DNA of 64,000 bases from BRH-c25 sp035627615 (GTDB lineage Bacteria > Bacillota > Clostridia > Lutisporales > Lutisporaceae), in assembly GCA_035627615.1 (NCBI GenBank), contig DASPLL010000048.1, positions 1 to 64,000 on the forward strand. The letters run 5' to 3'. The position numbers were made by a program, and so were the translations under genes. The notes below the pieces were generated by a model. It saw only the letters and a program-made list of their open reading frames with translations, did no database searches and had not been told where the DNA came from. Positions 53,727 through 61,764 of this stretch are shown piece by piece (position 1 is the first letter of the stretch; every line of letters starts with the position of its first letter).

Positions 53727-54641
53727 GTACCCATTCAGGTAATCCATGAAATCATTGTCCTTATCCAGGAATATCGTAGTATCCTTCATTTCCTTGTAAG
53801 TATTTGTCCGCTGTATAAATCTGTAGAACTCAATATCCTTCCTTAAGGACTCTTCGTATATCTGTATTGCCTCCTTGTCGGCAGCGGCCTTGATATTTGC
53901 AGCATCCTCTATGGCTTTTGCAATTACTTCCTTTTTCTGCCTCTCTGCTTCAGATACATCCTTATCGTACTGGGATTGTCCCTCCGCCTTGAGCTTTTCA
54001 CTATCCTTCTTTATTTCCTCTATCATTTTATTTTGTATGGATTGAATATTTGCTGTAGGGAAGTTTCTCCTGTGCATTGCAATATCTGCAACCTCAACAC
54101 CATAGTCATACAATAGCTCCTTGCTCAATGCCTCTGTCCTCGTTTTCAGTACTGTTTCAGTTTTAGCTTTATCGAAAAATTCATCAAACCTGAGTGTATT
54201 TGCTGTCTGGATTACAACCGGATACACTCTGTCATCCATAAGCTTATTAAGGTCACCCTTGCTGTAATTTCTCATGCTCACCAGCACCGGGTTCACAATC
54301 TTATACTGAGAATACATCATTATGTCTATCTTCTTCCTGTCAGCCGTATTCACAGTCTCTTTCACAGATATATAAGTAAGATATTTGGCTGTATACTTTG
54401 TAATATCATCTGCGAACGGAATCCTGAAATTCAGGCCTTTCTGGTCAGTAACCACTACATCATATCCTTTTTCCCTCAAAGCATCCTTTACCTTATCAAT
54501 ATCCTGTGTATTCACTATAACCTTCTGCACCATGCCCCATCTTTTAACAAGAGCCACCTCATCCTCCGACACAATATACGGCACTGTCAACAGTCCAAGT
54601 ACGAGCAAAGCTGCGAAAACCCATAATATAACCTTCTTCAT
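53718..54641 (-). CDS. hflC: HflC-like SPFH/band 7 protein
   Basis: 307 residues: a single N-terminal TM helix (VILWVFAALLVLGLLTVPYIV), the SPFH domain (EVALVKRWGMVQKV... VKETVNTADRKKIDIMMYSQYKIVNP) and a long helical tail (about 205-285). HflC with HflK forms a membrane cage around FtsH. It overlaps hflK by one base, in the same order as in other bacteria. Confidence 0.92.
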   Translation of the reverse strand: MKKVILWVFAALLVLGLLTVPYIVSEDEVALVKRWGMVQKVIVNTQDIDKVKDALREKGYDVVVTDQKGLNFRIPFADDITKYTAKYLTYISVKETVNTADRKKIDIMMYSQYKIVNPVLVSMRNYSKGDLNKLMDDRVYPVVIQTANTLRFDEFFDKAKTETVLKTRTEALSKELLYDYGVEVADIAMHRRNFPTANIQSIQNKMIEEIKKDSEKLKAEGQSQYDKDVSEAERQKKEVIAKAIEDAANIKAAADKEAIQIYEESLRKDIEFYRFIQRTNTYKEMKDTTIFLDKDNDFMDYLNGYKR

Positions 54642-55687
54642 TATTCTTCCTCCTGTACAACCTGCTGTTTTACCGCATTTTGATCCATGTTGTAGAATTT
54701 GTACACTCCGCCGTCCCCTGAAAGATCCACTACTACCTTATTGTTCCTTATGAACTCCTTCATGGCTTCCACATAATACTTCTCCCTTACAACATCAGGG
54801 TTCTTCTTATACTCTTCATATAAAGCGTTGTACTGTGCAACACTGGCTTTGGCATTAGCTATAGTAATTGCTGCTTCACCCTTTGCATCCTCGGTCAGCT
54901 TCTTAGCTTCCGCTTCTGCTTGTGGTATGAGCATATTCTTCATTTTCATCGCTTCCTGGATCTTGCTGTTCTTGAACTGATTGGCTTCCTCAACCTGCTG
55001 ATATGCCTTGTCAACCTCCGGCAGCAGTTCTGTATTCTGTGTCTTTACCTCAACTACCTGCACTCCTGCATCATATTGATTCAGCACCTTCTGGAACTCC
55101 GGGAATATCTCCTCATCTATAATGCTTTTATTGGTCAGAGCTTCGTTCAGAGTGAATACCTGTGTGGAATTCCTTACGCAGTCCTCCAGTGCAAGCATCA
55201 TAGTTCCTTCCGGGTCATCTACCTTGTACAGGTATTTGTATGGATCTATTATCTTATATCTCACCACTATGTTTGTCAGTACTACGGAGCTGTTATTGCC
55301 CTTTGCATCTACTATGACCATAGCTTCATCCATTATATCCTGGTATTCCGGGTCATTTCTCTCACTGCCTTCCCTGAGTGTCCTGTACCCATATTCAAGC
55401 TTTCTTATCTGCTGCACATTGACCTTTTGCAGACTGTCTATGAAGGGCACCTTCGCATGCAGTCCGTCCTTGGTCTCTACTTTTACAACCTTGCCGAATC
55501 TGGTAATTACAGCATTCCAGCCGATATCCAGCTTATACACCGTACCAAAAAGTATGTTTATCCCCATCCAGCCAAGAATTGCAACTATTACAAGCCTCTT
55601 TAGTATCTTGCCTGCTCCCTTGCCCGGAGCTCCACCTTTAAAAGCGTTGTTGAATCCCGTCAGAATATCACCTAGTTTATTTGACAT
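54641..55687 (-). CDS. hflK: HflK-like SPFH/band 7 protein
   Basis: 348 residues: N-terminal Gly-rich stretch, one TM helix (LVIVAILGWMGINILFGTVY), SPFH domain (DIGWNAVITRFGKVVKVETKDGLHAKVPF) and coiled-coil (about 235-310, EEANQFKNSKIQEAMKMKNMLIPQAEAEAKKL). Partner of HflC. The ATG at 55687 follows AAAGGGTG; the TTG just before it is not needed. The hairpin element copy B lies about 115 bp upstream. Confidence 0.92.
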   Translation of the reverse strand: MSNKLGDILTGFNNAFKGGAPGKGAGKILKRLVIVAILGWMGINILFGTVYKLDIGWNAVITRFGKVVKVETKDGLHAKVPFIDSLQKVNVQQIRKLEYGYRTLREGSERNDPEYQDIMDEAMVIVDAKGNNSSVVLTNIVVRYKIIDPYKYLYKVDDPEGTMMLALEDCVRNSTQVFTLNEALTNKSIIDEEIFPEFQKVLNQYDAGVQVVEVKTQNTELLPEVDKAYQQVEEANQFKNSKIQEAMKMKNMLIPQAEAEAKKLTEDAKGEAAITIANAKASVAQYNALYEEYKKNPDVVREKYYVEAMKEFIRNNKVVVDLSGDGGVYKFYNMDQNAVKQQVVQEEE

Positions 55688-55800
55688 CAATTACACCCTT
55701 TCTTTTTGTTAATCCCCATTTTATAAAGCTTCAATGCTTATCCTGTCAGGGTCCCTGCTTAATTTCTCCTTCCTTAAGTTTTGCAAATATATTTGCTGTT

Positions 55801-55870
55801 CTATATGCTTTGCAATAAACATTTCACATTACAATTCAAATATTGCAAAATCATATTCCTTGATTTCATA
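55801..55870 (-). repeat. Co-varying hairpin element, copy B
   Basis: On the minus strand: ATCAAGGAATATG, arm TTGCAATA, loop TTTGAATTGTAATGTGAAAT, arm TATTGCAA, GCATATAG. The flank and loop match copy A while the arms have changed together. It lies in the 472-bp gap 55688-56159; the remainder (55871-56159) holds no gene I can support, only a short AGTAC..GGTACT hairpin near 56035. Confidence 0.75.
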
Positions 55871-56159
55871 GGTTGCTAATTCTTCCTTGAACCAGCTTTA
55901 ATGCAACCTATATGTCTATGTCATTAATGTTATCATGTCTGGGAAAGAATTACAAAGACTCATTTTGGTCTGTTTCAGCCCGTTTGAGCCGATTTGTGCC
56001 CGGAAATAAAAATAGGGGTCCAGCGGGTAGTACAGGTATCCGGTACTCCACAAGACTCCCTAAATCGCGGTTTATGTAAATTTTCATTTTTTAAAATTAT
56101 GTCATTCATGCTTTGGATATCTTTTATTTCCTCTCAGTTCCATATTCCAGACATCCAAT

Positions 56160-57155
56160 CTATACATATGGACTGATAAGCGCTATCTTGCCTTCAGCCT
56201 TTCCTGATTCAAGATAGCTATGAGCTTCTCCCGCCTCAGTAAAACGGAACTCCTTTTCTGCCTTCAATATCTTGAGGCTTCCGTCCTCTATAAGCTCCTT
56301 GATCCCCTTTAATATGACTCCGTGTCTTTGTCTTTCCACCCCATCCACCAGGGGAATCAGGATAAATACACATTTCAGGCTGATTGCCTTCCTGTGCATC
56401 ATACCGAGATCCAGACTTACCCTTGAGTTGGTGGTACATATTGTACCGTTAAGCTTCACTGCCTTGAAGCTGTTCAGGAGATTTTCACCCCCGACGGTAT
56501 CAATTACAACATCAAAGCCCCTGCCGCCAGTATGCTGCATGACATATTCCTCAACACTGCCCTCCCTGTAGTTTATTACAGCATCCGCTCCAAGTACAAG
56601 GGCATTTCTTCCTTTTGAATCCCCCGATACAGTTCCATATACTTTTGCACCTGCCATTTTTGCAAGCTGAAGCACGATATGCCCCACTCCCCCTGCTATG
56701 CCGTGTATCAGTACCTTATCCCCTTCTTTTATCTGTGCCTTTTCCAACAATTCATAGGCTGTTATGCTTACCAGAGGGTACAATGCTGCTGTTTTATGGT
56801 CGATGTTCCCGGGCTTGTGCCAGATAAGTCTTGCATCGGCAAGCATATATTCCGCCAGCACACCGGACTCTCCTGCCACTCCGCCTGCACAGCCAAAAAC
56901 CTCATCACCTGCTTTAAAATCTGCAACTTCCCCGCCTACCTCTGTAACAACCCCTGAAAAATCCCCGTTCAATACTGCGGGAAATGGCGGCGTTATAGCT
57001 GGAACAAGTCCTGAGCGGATTTTTGTCTCTATTGGATTTACACTGCTTGCATGGACCTTTACAAGTACGTATCCGTCCTTAAGCCGAGGTCTGCTTATTT
57101 CCGCCTCATGAAAAACCTCAGGCGGTCCAAAATGGTCAATAACTACTGCTTTCAT
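56160..57155 (-). CDS. Quinone reductase-like zinc-type alcohol dehydrogenase family protein
   Basis: 331 residues of the MDR superfamily: GroES-like N-terminal half (VLVKVHASSVNPIETKIRSG... FSGVVTEVG) and Rossmann half with IHGIAGGVGHIVLQLAKMAGAKV. There are no zinc-binding cysteines at the usual catalytic or structural positions, so it belongs to the zinc-free NADPH:quinone reductase group. The ATG at 57155 (MKAVVIDHFGPPE) follows GAGGTG; the frame is open far upstream but without a site. Confidence 0.92.
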   Translation of the reverse strand: MKAVVIDHFGPPEVFHEAEISRPRLKDGYVLVKVHASSVNPIETKIRSGLVPAITPPFPAVLNGDFSGVVTEVGGEVADFKAGDEVFGCAGGVAGESGVLAEYMLADARLIWHKPGNIDHKTAALYPLVSITAYELLEKAQIKEGDKVLIHGIAGGVGHIVLQLAKMAGAKVYGTVSGDSKGRNALVLGADAVINYREGSVEEYVMQHTGGRGFDVVIDTVGGENLLNSFKAVKLNGTICTTNSRVSLDLGMMHRKAISLKCVFILIPLVDGVERQRHGVILKGIKELIEDGSLKILKAEKEFRFTEAGEAHSYLESGKAEGKIALISPYV

Positions 57156-57267
57156 AATCATTTGCACCTCGCATATATTTTGAAATTTTTGCCGAAAATG
57201 ATATAATAATTTAGAGTTACTATTTACTGCATAAAGATTTTGATACATAAGAAAGGAAGTAAATACA

Positions 57268-57729
57268 ATGAGCTTGGAAAGTGTAAAAAGATTTTTTACC
57301 GAAAACGGATATACCGACCTCCATATAGTTGAGGCCAGCCAAAGCACCGCAACCGTCGAGCTTGCGGCTGAGGCTCACGGTGTTCAGCCTGCTCTTATTG
57401 CAAAAACAATGGCCTTCGGATTGAAGGATAGGGAAATACTTATTGTTACAAAGGGCGATGCCAGAATAGACAACCGCAAGTACAAGGACTGCTTTCATGA
57501 AAAAGCCACAATGCTCAACCATGAAGAGGTACTTGAAATAACAGGCCATCCTGTAGGAGGCGTATGCCCCTTCGGTCTTAAAAATCCCATGGATATATAT
57601 CTGGATGTTTCAATGAAGGAGTTTGAATATGTCTATCCTGCTGCAGGCTCCACAAACTCAGCCGTAAAGATCAGCCCTGACAGGCTGCAGGAAGTAACAG
57701 GCGGCACATGGATAGACGTCTGTAAATAG
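57268..57729 (+). CDS. YbaK/EbsC family aminoacyl-tRNA deacylase
   Basis: 153 residues, whole-protein YbaK fold: ALIAKTMAF, conserved lysine-containing KGDARIDNRKYK, and GHPVGGVCPFGL, the hallmark glycine-rich loop. Such proteins hydrolyse misacylated tRNA (often Cys-tRNAPro). AGGAAG precedes the ATG; the gene is divergent from the quinone reductase gene. A short AACCCC/GGGGTT hairpin follows at about 57751-57770. Confidence 0.93.
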   Translation: MSLESVKRFFTENGYTDLHIVEASQSTATVELAAEAHGVQPALIAKTMAFGLKDREILIVTKGDARIDNRKYKDCFHEKATMLNHEEVLEITGHPVGGVCPFGLKNPMDIYLDVSMKEFEYVYPAAGSTNSAVKISPDRLQEVTGGTWIDVCK

Positions 57730-57781
57730 CTTATAAGAATAATGCCAGGATAACCCCGAAAAGGGGTTACCTGCGTAAAGC

Positions 57782-57985
57782 TTAACCGATTATCGGTAAC
57801 ATGCCTGAAAGCACATCATTCACTACATAATAGCATGCATTCTCTTCAACCTTGATGTAAAGATCTATGCTGTCGATTTCCTTAACAGTATGTCCCTTCT
57901 GTCTCCAGACTTCCTTTACCTTCTTTTCCAGATCGGCTGTCATTACTTCTTTACCGAAATACTGCACACATGTATTGACCTTCAC
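57782..57985 (-). CDS. DUF6465-like small protein
   Basis: 67 residues starting from a GTG at 57985, chosen because GGGGGTG is five bases upstream. The pattern VNTCVQYFGKEV... DLEKKVKEVW...IDSIDLYIKVEENACYYVVNDV is like a family found widely in Clostridia with a conserved NAAYYV region. Function unknown; no signal peptide. Confidence 0.8.
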   Translation of the reverse strand: MKVNTCVQYFGKEVMTADLEKKVKEVWRQKGHTVKEIDSIDLYIKVEENACYYVVNDVLSGMLPIIG

Positions 57986-58109
57986 AATCTCACCCCCTTT
58001 TTCTCCCACATTAGTATATATAACCCATTACTAATGAGATTATCCTATTTAGTTGGGGATTTGTCAATCGAAAATTTATAATCCTATATTATAAATATAA
58101 GGTAAATTA

Positions 58110-58649
58110 CTAATATCCGGGAATTGTGCTATAGAGCCAGTTATCATCTTCTGATTCATATAATGTCTCTTCACTGAAACTGTCTTTTTCTTTATTGTAA
58201 GTATAACCCTTCATACTAAAACTTGCATTGGTTGGTACTATTACAGTAATATACGGCAGTTTATCCTCATTGCTATTGGAAACAGTAAAATGGACCACTC
58301 CCAGCTGCACATACCTGGACAGCAGGGGATAGGCCTTCTCTCCGTCGCGTACCAGTAAGATCCAGCTCTGTCCGTCGTCCCATTGCATGTCTCCATTTTC
58401 CGCACGTCCGGCAGCGGTATACAACTCTATGCTTTCATCTTCATTATCCATGTCAACATCACAAGAAAACTCTCTGAGCTTCGTCATAATCCCGGTTTCC
58501 AATGAGTCACCTGTTACAGGTTCAATAAGTGTGACTTCCGACTTAACCTCAGGCTGAGGCTGCTCAATATCCTGCCCCTTATCCTGGCACCCGGTCAGGA
58601 AAATAAGGAGAAAGGTAAGCATTACCAATGCATATTTTCTATATTTCAT
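58110..58649 (-). CDS. Putative lipoprotein
   Basis: 179 residues with a lipoprotein signal: basic start, hydrophobic core and lipobox LTGC, cleaved before the cysteine at about residue 21. The mature part is acidic, with a strand-rich domain (SWILLVRDGEKAYPLLSRYVQLGVVHFTVSN). No functional family recognised. GGAGGTG precedes the ATG. It lies next to a wall-modifying enzyme gene. Confidence 0.88.
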   Translation of the reverse strand: MKYRKYALVMLTFLLIFLTGCQDKGQDIEQPQPEVKSEVTLIEPVTGDSLETGIMTKLREFSCDVDMDNEDESIELYTAAGRAENGDMQWDDGQSWILLVRDGEKAYPLLSRYVQLGVVHFTVSNSNEDKLPYITVIVPTNASFSMKGYTYNKEKDSFSEETLYESEDDNWLYSTIPGY

Positions 58650-58825
58650 AAAGCACCTCCGGTATAACTATATATTCTTCATTTGTAATATACTTCCTCT
58701 AATAATCAGGCAAATTTTTAGTAGATATGCTTCAGTAAACTGTATTCACACATATAAATAAATCTAAGCAAGAAAATTCTCAGGAACATATTACATATAA
58801 CTTTTGTATCATAAGGAGGAGTATT

Positions 58826-59200
58826 ATGTATTACTGTCCTTTCATGAGAAACCCTGAGTATTATCGTGTAAGCTACAGCATAACAGTAAATATCAAGGAA
58901 CGCAGGCTCCATCTGATAAAAGACGGAAAGTGGTTCAAGTCATATCCCATAGCCGTCGGTAAAATCCTGACCCAAACTCCAACAGGGACTTATAAAATAA
59001 TCAATAAGCAATTGAACCCAGGAGGCCCCTTCGGAGCAAGGTGGATGGGACTCAACAGGAAGGGTTATGGAATACATGGAACAAATAATCCTTCATCCAT
59101 TGGAAAGGCTGTATCACATGGCTGCATAAGGATGTACAACAAGGATGTTATCGAACTGTTTAATTTGGTGGGAGTGGGTGCAAGAGTCAAAATCGTATAA
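58826..59200 (+). CDS. L,D-transpeptidase (YkuD domain only)
   Basis: 124 residues, almost the minimal YkuD catalytic domain: INVNIKERRLHLIKDG-type start (ITVNIKERRL), HGTNNPSSIGKAVSHGCIRM with the catalytic His and Cys (SHGCIRM). These enzymes make 3-3 cross-links in peptidoglycan or attach proteins. There is no obvious signal peptide; spore forms with only the domain are known. AAGGAGGAG precedes the ATG. Confidence 0.93.
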   Translation: MYYCPFMRNPEYYRVSYSITVNIKERRLHLIKDGKWFKSYPIAVGKILTQTPTGTYKIINKQLNPGGPFGARWMGLNRKGYGIHGTNNPSSIGKAVSHGCIRMYNKDVIELFNLVGVGARVKIV

Positions 59201-59270
59201 GGGCACTATATATTTCCATATATACATGCAACTGCCTTGTATATATCCCATAAACTGATATTACTATAGT

Positions 59271-59390
59271 TCAAATTGAACGCGCAAAAGTATTTACATT
59301 AGGGTAAAGCGCGAATTCAATAACTATCAAGGAAAACATTTCGCGAAATTTGAATTTGCAATGTAAAATGTATTTCGCGAAATATATGAA
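59271..59390. repeat. Co-varying hairpin element, copy C, with a degenerate inverted copy D
   Basis: Copy C (about 59327-59390, plus): TCAAGGAAAA, arm ATTTCGCGAAAT (59338-59349), loop TTGAATTTGCAATGTAAAAT, arm ATTTCGCGAAAT (59372-59383), then ATATGAATGG. Just upstream, 59274-59325 on the minus strand has CGCGC arms around AATGTAAATA and looks like an older copy facing the other way. The pair sits directly before the LysM gene's ribosome site. Confidence 0.75.
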
Positions 59391-59406
59391 TGGAGATGAT
59401 AAATCA

Positions 59407-60243
59407 ATGTTCCGTCCTGCTTATCCCCAATGCCCGCCAGGTACTTTCATTTATTACATCCAGCCGGGTGATACGCTTTACAAGCTGGCCAGCCGCTACA
59501 ATACGACCGTCGGTGCCATTGCCAATGCCAACCCGGGCCTTGATACCCATTGGCTGCGTGTAGCCCAGGGAATCTGCATCCCACGCCGTACCACATTCCC
59601 GGCCTGTCCTTTCGGCACTTTTTATGTAGTGAAACCGGGAGATACCCTGAACAAAATAGCAAAGCGCAATAATATTACTCTGCAGGCTCTGCTGCAGGTA
59701 AACCCTGGTATTGACCCTGATCTTATCTATGTGGAGCAGGTTGTATGCATACCAAAAGCACCTGCAGGCAGACCTCCGAGAAAAAAAATCGTCGTGAACG
59801 TTGAAGGAATGACGGAATACCGCGATGCATCCTTGAAGAGAAGTGACCAGGGCTATTCCATCTATGTGCTGGACAATTTCACCTTTACAAGTGAAGAGCC
59901 CGGAATAGACCAGATATTCTTCAACTATGATCCCCGGTATTTTGTGAGAATACAGAAGCTGCCGGAGGACTCCAACCTTAACACTCTAAGGGAAAATGCG
60001 CTGGAAGAACTGAGACTTGTCGGTACACCTGATGAACTTGAAGGGACGGAAATCTATGAACCCTTCTTCCGAAAAGCAGTATTTTTCCTGCGTGCATCCA
60101 GCCCAACCTTCTCTAAGGATATAATCCTCATGCAGATCGGCGGATCACTATTCCGCTTCAGCCTGAACATACCGGTGGGCGAGGCTTCTGAAGGCGTCGT
60201 GCCCAGCATTTTAGCAATGCTGAAGACAGTAGATGTTCCATAG
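59407..60243 (+). CDS. LysM-domain protein
   Basis: 278 residues. Two LysM modules (about 12-58, YYIQPGDTLYKLASRYNTTVGAIANANPGL; about 70-115, YVVKPGDTLNKIAKRNNITLQALLQVNPGI) bind glycan chains. The C-terminal 160 residues form an unrecognised beta-rich domain that ends in a helix. No signal peptide is visible, as in spore-coat or mother-cell LysM proteins. The ATG at 59407 follows GGAGATGAT; the longer open frame begins in the repeat element. Confidence 0.9.
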   Translation: MFRPAYPQCPPGTFIYYIQPGDTLYKLASRYNTTVGAIANANPGLDTHWLRVAQGICIPRRTTFPACPFGTFYVVKPGDTLNKIAKRNNITLQALLQVNPGIDPDLIYVEQVVCIPKAPAGRPPRKKIVVNVEGMTEYRDASLKRSDQGYSIYVLDNFTFTSEEPGIDQIFFNYDPRYFVRIQKLPEDSNLNTLRENALEELRLVGTPDELEGTEIYEPFFRKAVFFLRASSPTFSKDIILMQIGGSLFRFSLNIPVGEASEGVVPSILAMLKTVDVP

Positions 60244-60263
60244 AATATCAGGTAATAAAGAAG

Positions 60264-60299
60264 TTTGGCTTTACGTGCAATCGTTCAGCCAATTTTTTT
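60264..60299 (+). terminator. Terminator of the LysM gene
   Basis: TTGGCT and AGCCAA form a stem around an 18-base loop and are followed by eight T. Confidence 0.75.
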
Positions 60300-60396
60300 T
60301 GCTTTTCTAATCTGTTTCTAATCTTTCATTAATGGTTTCCTAATTACTCTTTTCTATAATAAAATCACAGGAACAAAAAATAAAAATGTCCCCTCC

Positions 60397-60442
60397 AGGC
60401 AAAGCTTTGCCTGTCAGCGATGCAGCTTCGCTGCACGATTGG
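60397..60442. other. Pair of adjacent palindromes in a leader
   Basis: AGGCAAAGCTTTGCCT (60397-60412) is a perfect 16-bp palindrome, and TGCAG-CTTCG-CTGCA (60421-60435) a short hairpin. They lie 50-90 bp upstream of the DUF4342 gene, in a 246-bp gap without other content. Role unknown. Confidence 0.5.
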
Positions 60443-60489
60443 ACTAAATTTATGAATGTTTTAATAAATTAAAACCAGGAGGTAAAAAA

Positions 60490-60978
60490 ATGTCAATTTC
60501 ACTAAACCAAATCGATGAACTTAGGGAAAGAACCGGAGTAAATTATACAGATGCCAAGGAAGCGCTGGAAAACTGCAGCGGAGATATGCTTGAGGCAATA
60601 GTGTATCTGGAAAGGAATAAGAAAGCCCGTGCTTCAAAGGCAGCATGTCATGGAGCAAGCTTCTCGGATAAAGTCAGTGCTCTTCTCAGCAAAGGAAGCA
60701 GTACCAGATGCATAATGTACAAGCGGGACAGGGTGATAGTCAATATATCCGTGAATATACTTGTGCTGATCGGTATTATTACTGTTCCATTAATGGGACT
60801 CATTGCGGCAGGCTTGCTGATAGCTCTCCTGACGGGACACAGGTTCAAGCTGGAGAGCAGCAGCAGTGATACGGCAAAAATAAATGAAACTCTTGATAAA
60901 GTATGTGATTCTGTTGACCATGCAAAGGAGAAATTTTCCGGAACTATAACAGCAAACACAAAAAAATCAGCTGAATAA
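60490..60978 (+). CDS. UBA/TS-N-like and DUF4342 domain protein
   Basis: 162 residues. The first 45 form a UBA/TS-N-like three-helix unit (IDELRERTGVNYTDAKEALENCSGDMLEAIVYLE), as at the start of elongation factor Ts. A hydrophobic stretch follows (VNISVNILVLIGIITVPLMGLIAAGLLIALL), then a polar tail. This is the DUF4342 pattern; function unknown. AGGAGG precedes the ATG. Confidence 0.88.
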   Translation: MSISLNQIDELRERTGVNYTDAKEALENCSGDMLEAIVYLERNKKARASKAACHGASFSDKVSALLSKGSSTRCIMYKRDRVIVNISVNILVLIGIITVPLMGLIAAGLLIALLTGHRFKLESSSSDTAKINETLDKVCDSVDHAKEKFSGTITANTKKSAE

Positions 60979-60990
60979 ATAAAGCATGTG

Positions 60991-61018
60991 GAACGACGGA
61001 GGCGTCGTTCTCTACTTT
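60991..61018 (+). terminator. Terminator of the DUF4342 gene
   Basis: GAACGACG-GAGG-CGTCGTTC perfect stem followed by TCTACTTTTA; a weak T tract. Confidence 0.65.
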
Positions 61019-61077
61019 TAATTAATGGTATAATAGAGTATTCTATTATCATAATTCATTACTCAAGGAGGAAAAAC

Positions 61078-61764
61078 ATGGCTGCACAAAGGATTCTGAT
61101 TGTCGAGGACGAAGTGAAGATCGCACGCTTTCTGGAGCTGGAGCTTGGTCATGAGGGATATACGGTGGATCAGGCTCATGACGGCAAGGAGGGACTAAGT
61201 AAAGCAACTGTCAATAAATACGATCTGATAGTGCTGGATATAATGCTCCCTTCCATGAATGGAATAGAGGTATTGAGAAAAATCCGGCAGGGCTCGGATG
61301 TACCGGTAATCATGCTTACAGCCAAGGATGAAGTGATGGATAAGGTCATAGGTCTTGATATGGGCGCCGATGATTATATAACAAAACCCTTTGCCATTGA
61401 AGAGCTTCTGGCAAGAATAAGAACTGCATTAAAAAGAAGGATCGTACGGAACGGAAACACAAAAGTCCTCAGTGCAAACGAGCTGCAGCTTGATCCTGAC
61501 AAATACTCGGTTACCTTTGCAAACGAACCTGTAGAACTGACAAAAAGGGAATTCGATCTGCTGATGTACCTCCTGGAGAACAAGAATATAGTTCTGACAA
61601 GAGAAAAGCTTCTTGAAATGGTGTGGGGCTTTGACTATTTAGGGGATACAAATGTAGTGGATGTATATATAAGATATTTACGAAGCAAAATTGATGAAAA
61701 ATATAACAGGAAAATTATCCATACCATAAGAGGGGTGGGATATACAATAAAAGATGAGGATTAA
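61078..61764 (+). CDS. OmpR-family response regulator 2
   Basis: 228 residues: receiver with VEDE (about 9-12), Asp in IVLDIMLPS (about 54) and lysine in ITKPF; winged-helix end IIHTIRGVGYTIKDED. The ATG at 61078 follows CAAGGAGGAAAAAC; a longer open frame upstream has no site. It overlaps the kinase gene by 11 bp and is similar to response regulator 1. Confidence 0.96.
   Translation: MAAQRILIVEDEVKIARFLELELGHEGYTVDQAHDGKEGLSKATVNKYDLIVLDIMLPSMNGIEVLRKIRQGSDVPVIMLTAKDEVMDKVIGLDMGADDYITKPFAIEELLARIRTALKRRIVRNGNTKVLSANELQLDPDKYSVTFANEPVELTKREFDLLMYLLENKNIVLTREKLLEMVWGFDYLGDTNVVDVYIRYLRSKIDEKYNRKIIHTIRGVGYTIKDED

Noticed and set aside
53586..59390. CRISPR array made of the repeated hairpins
   Set aside because: Copies are kilobases apart in both orientations, with genes between them and no regular spacers.
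59201..59406. c-di-AMP riboswitch before the LysM gene (expected because disA is present)
   Set aside because: The leader is occupied by the hairpin element copies C and D, and no ydaO-type core was seen.
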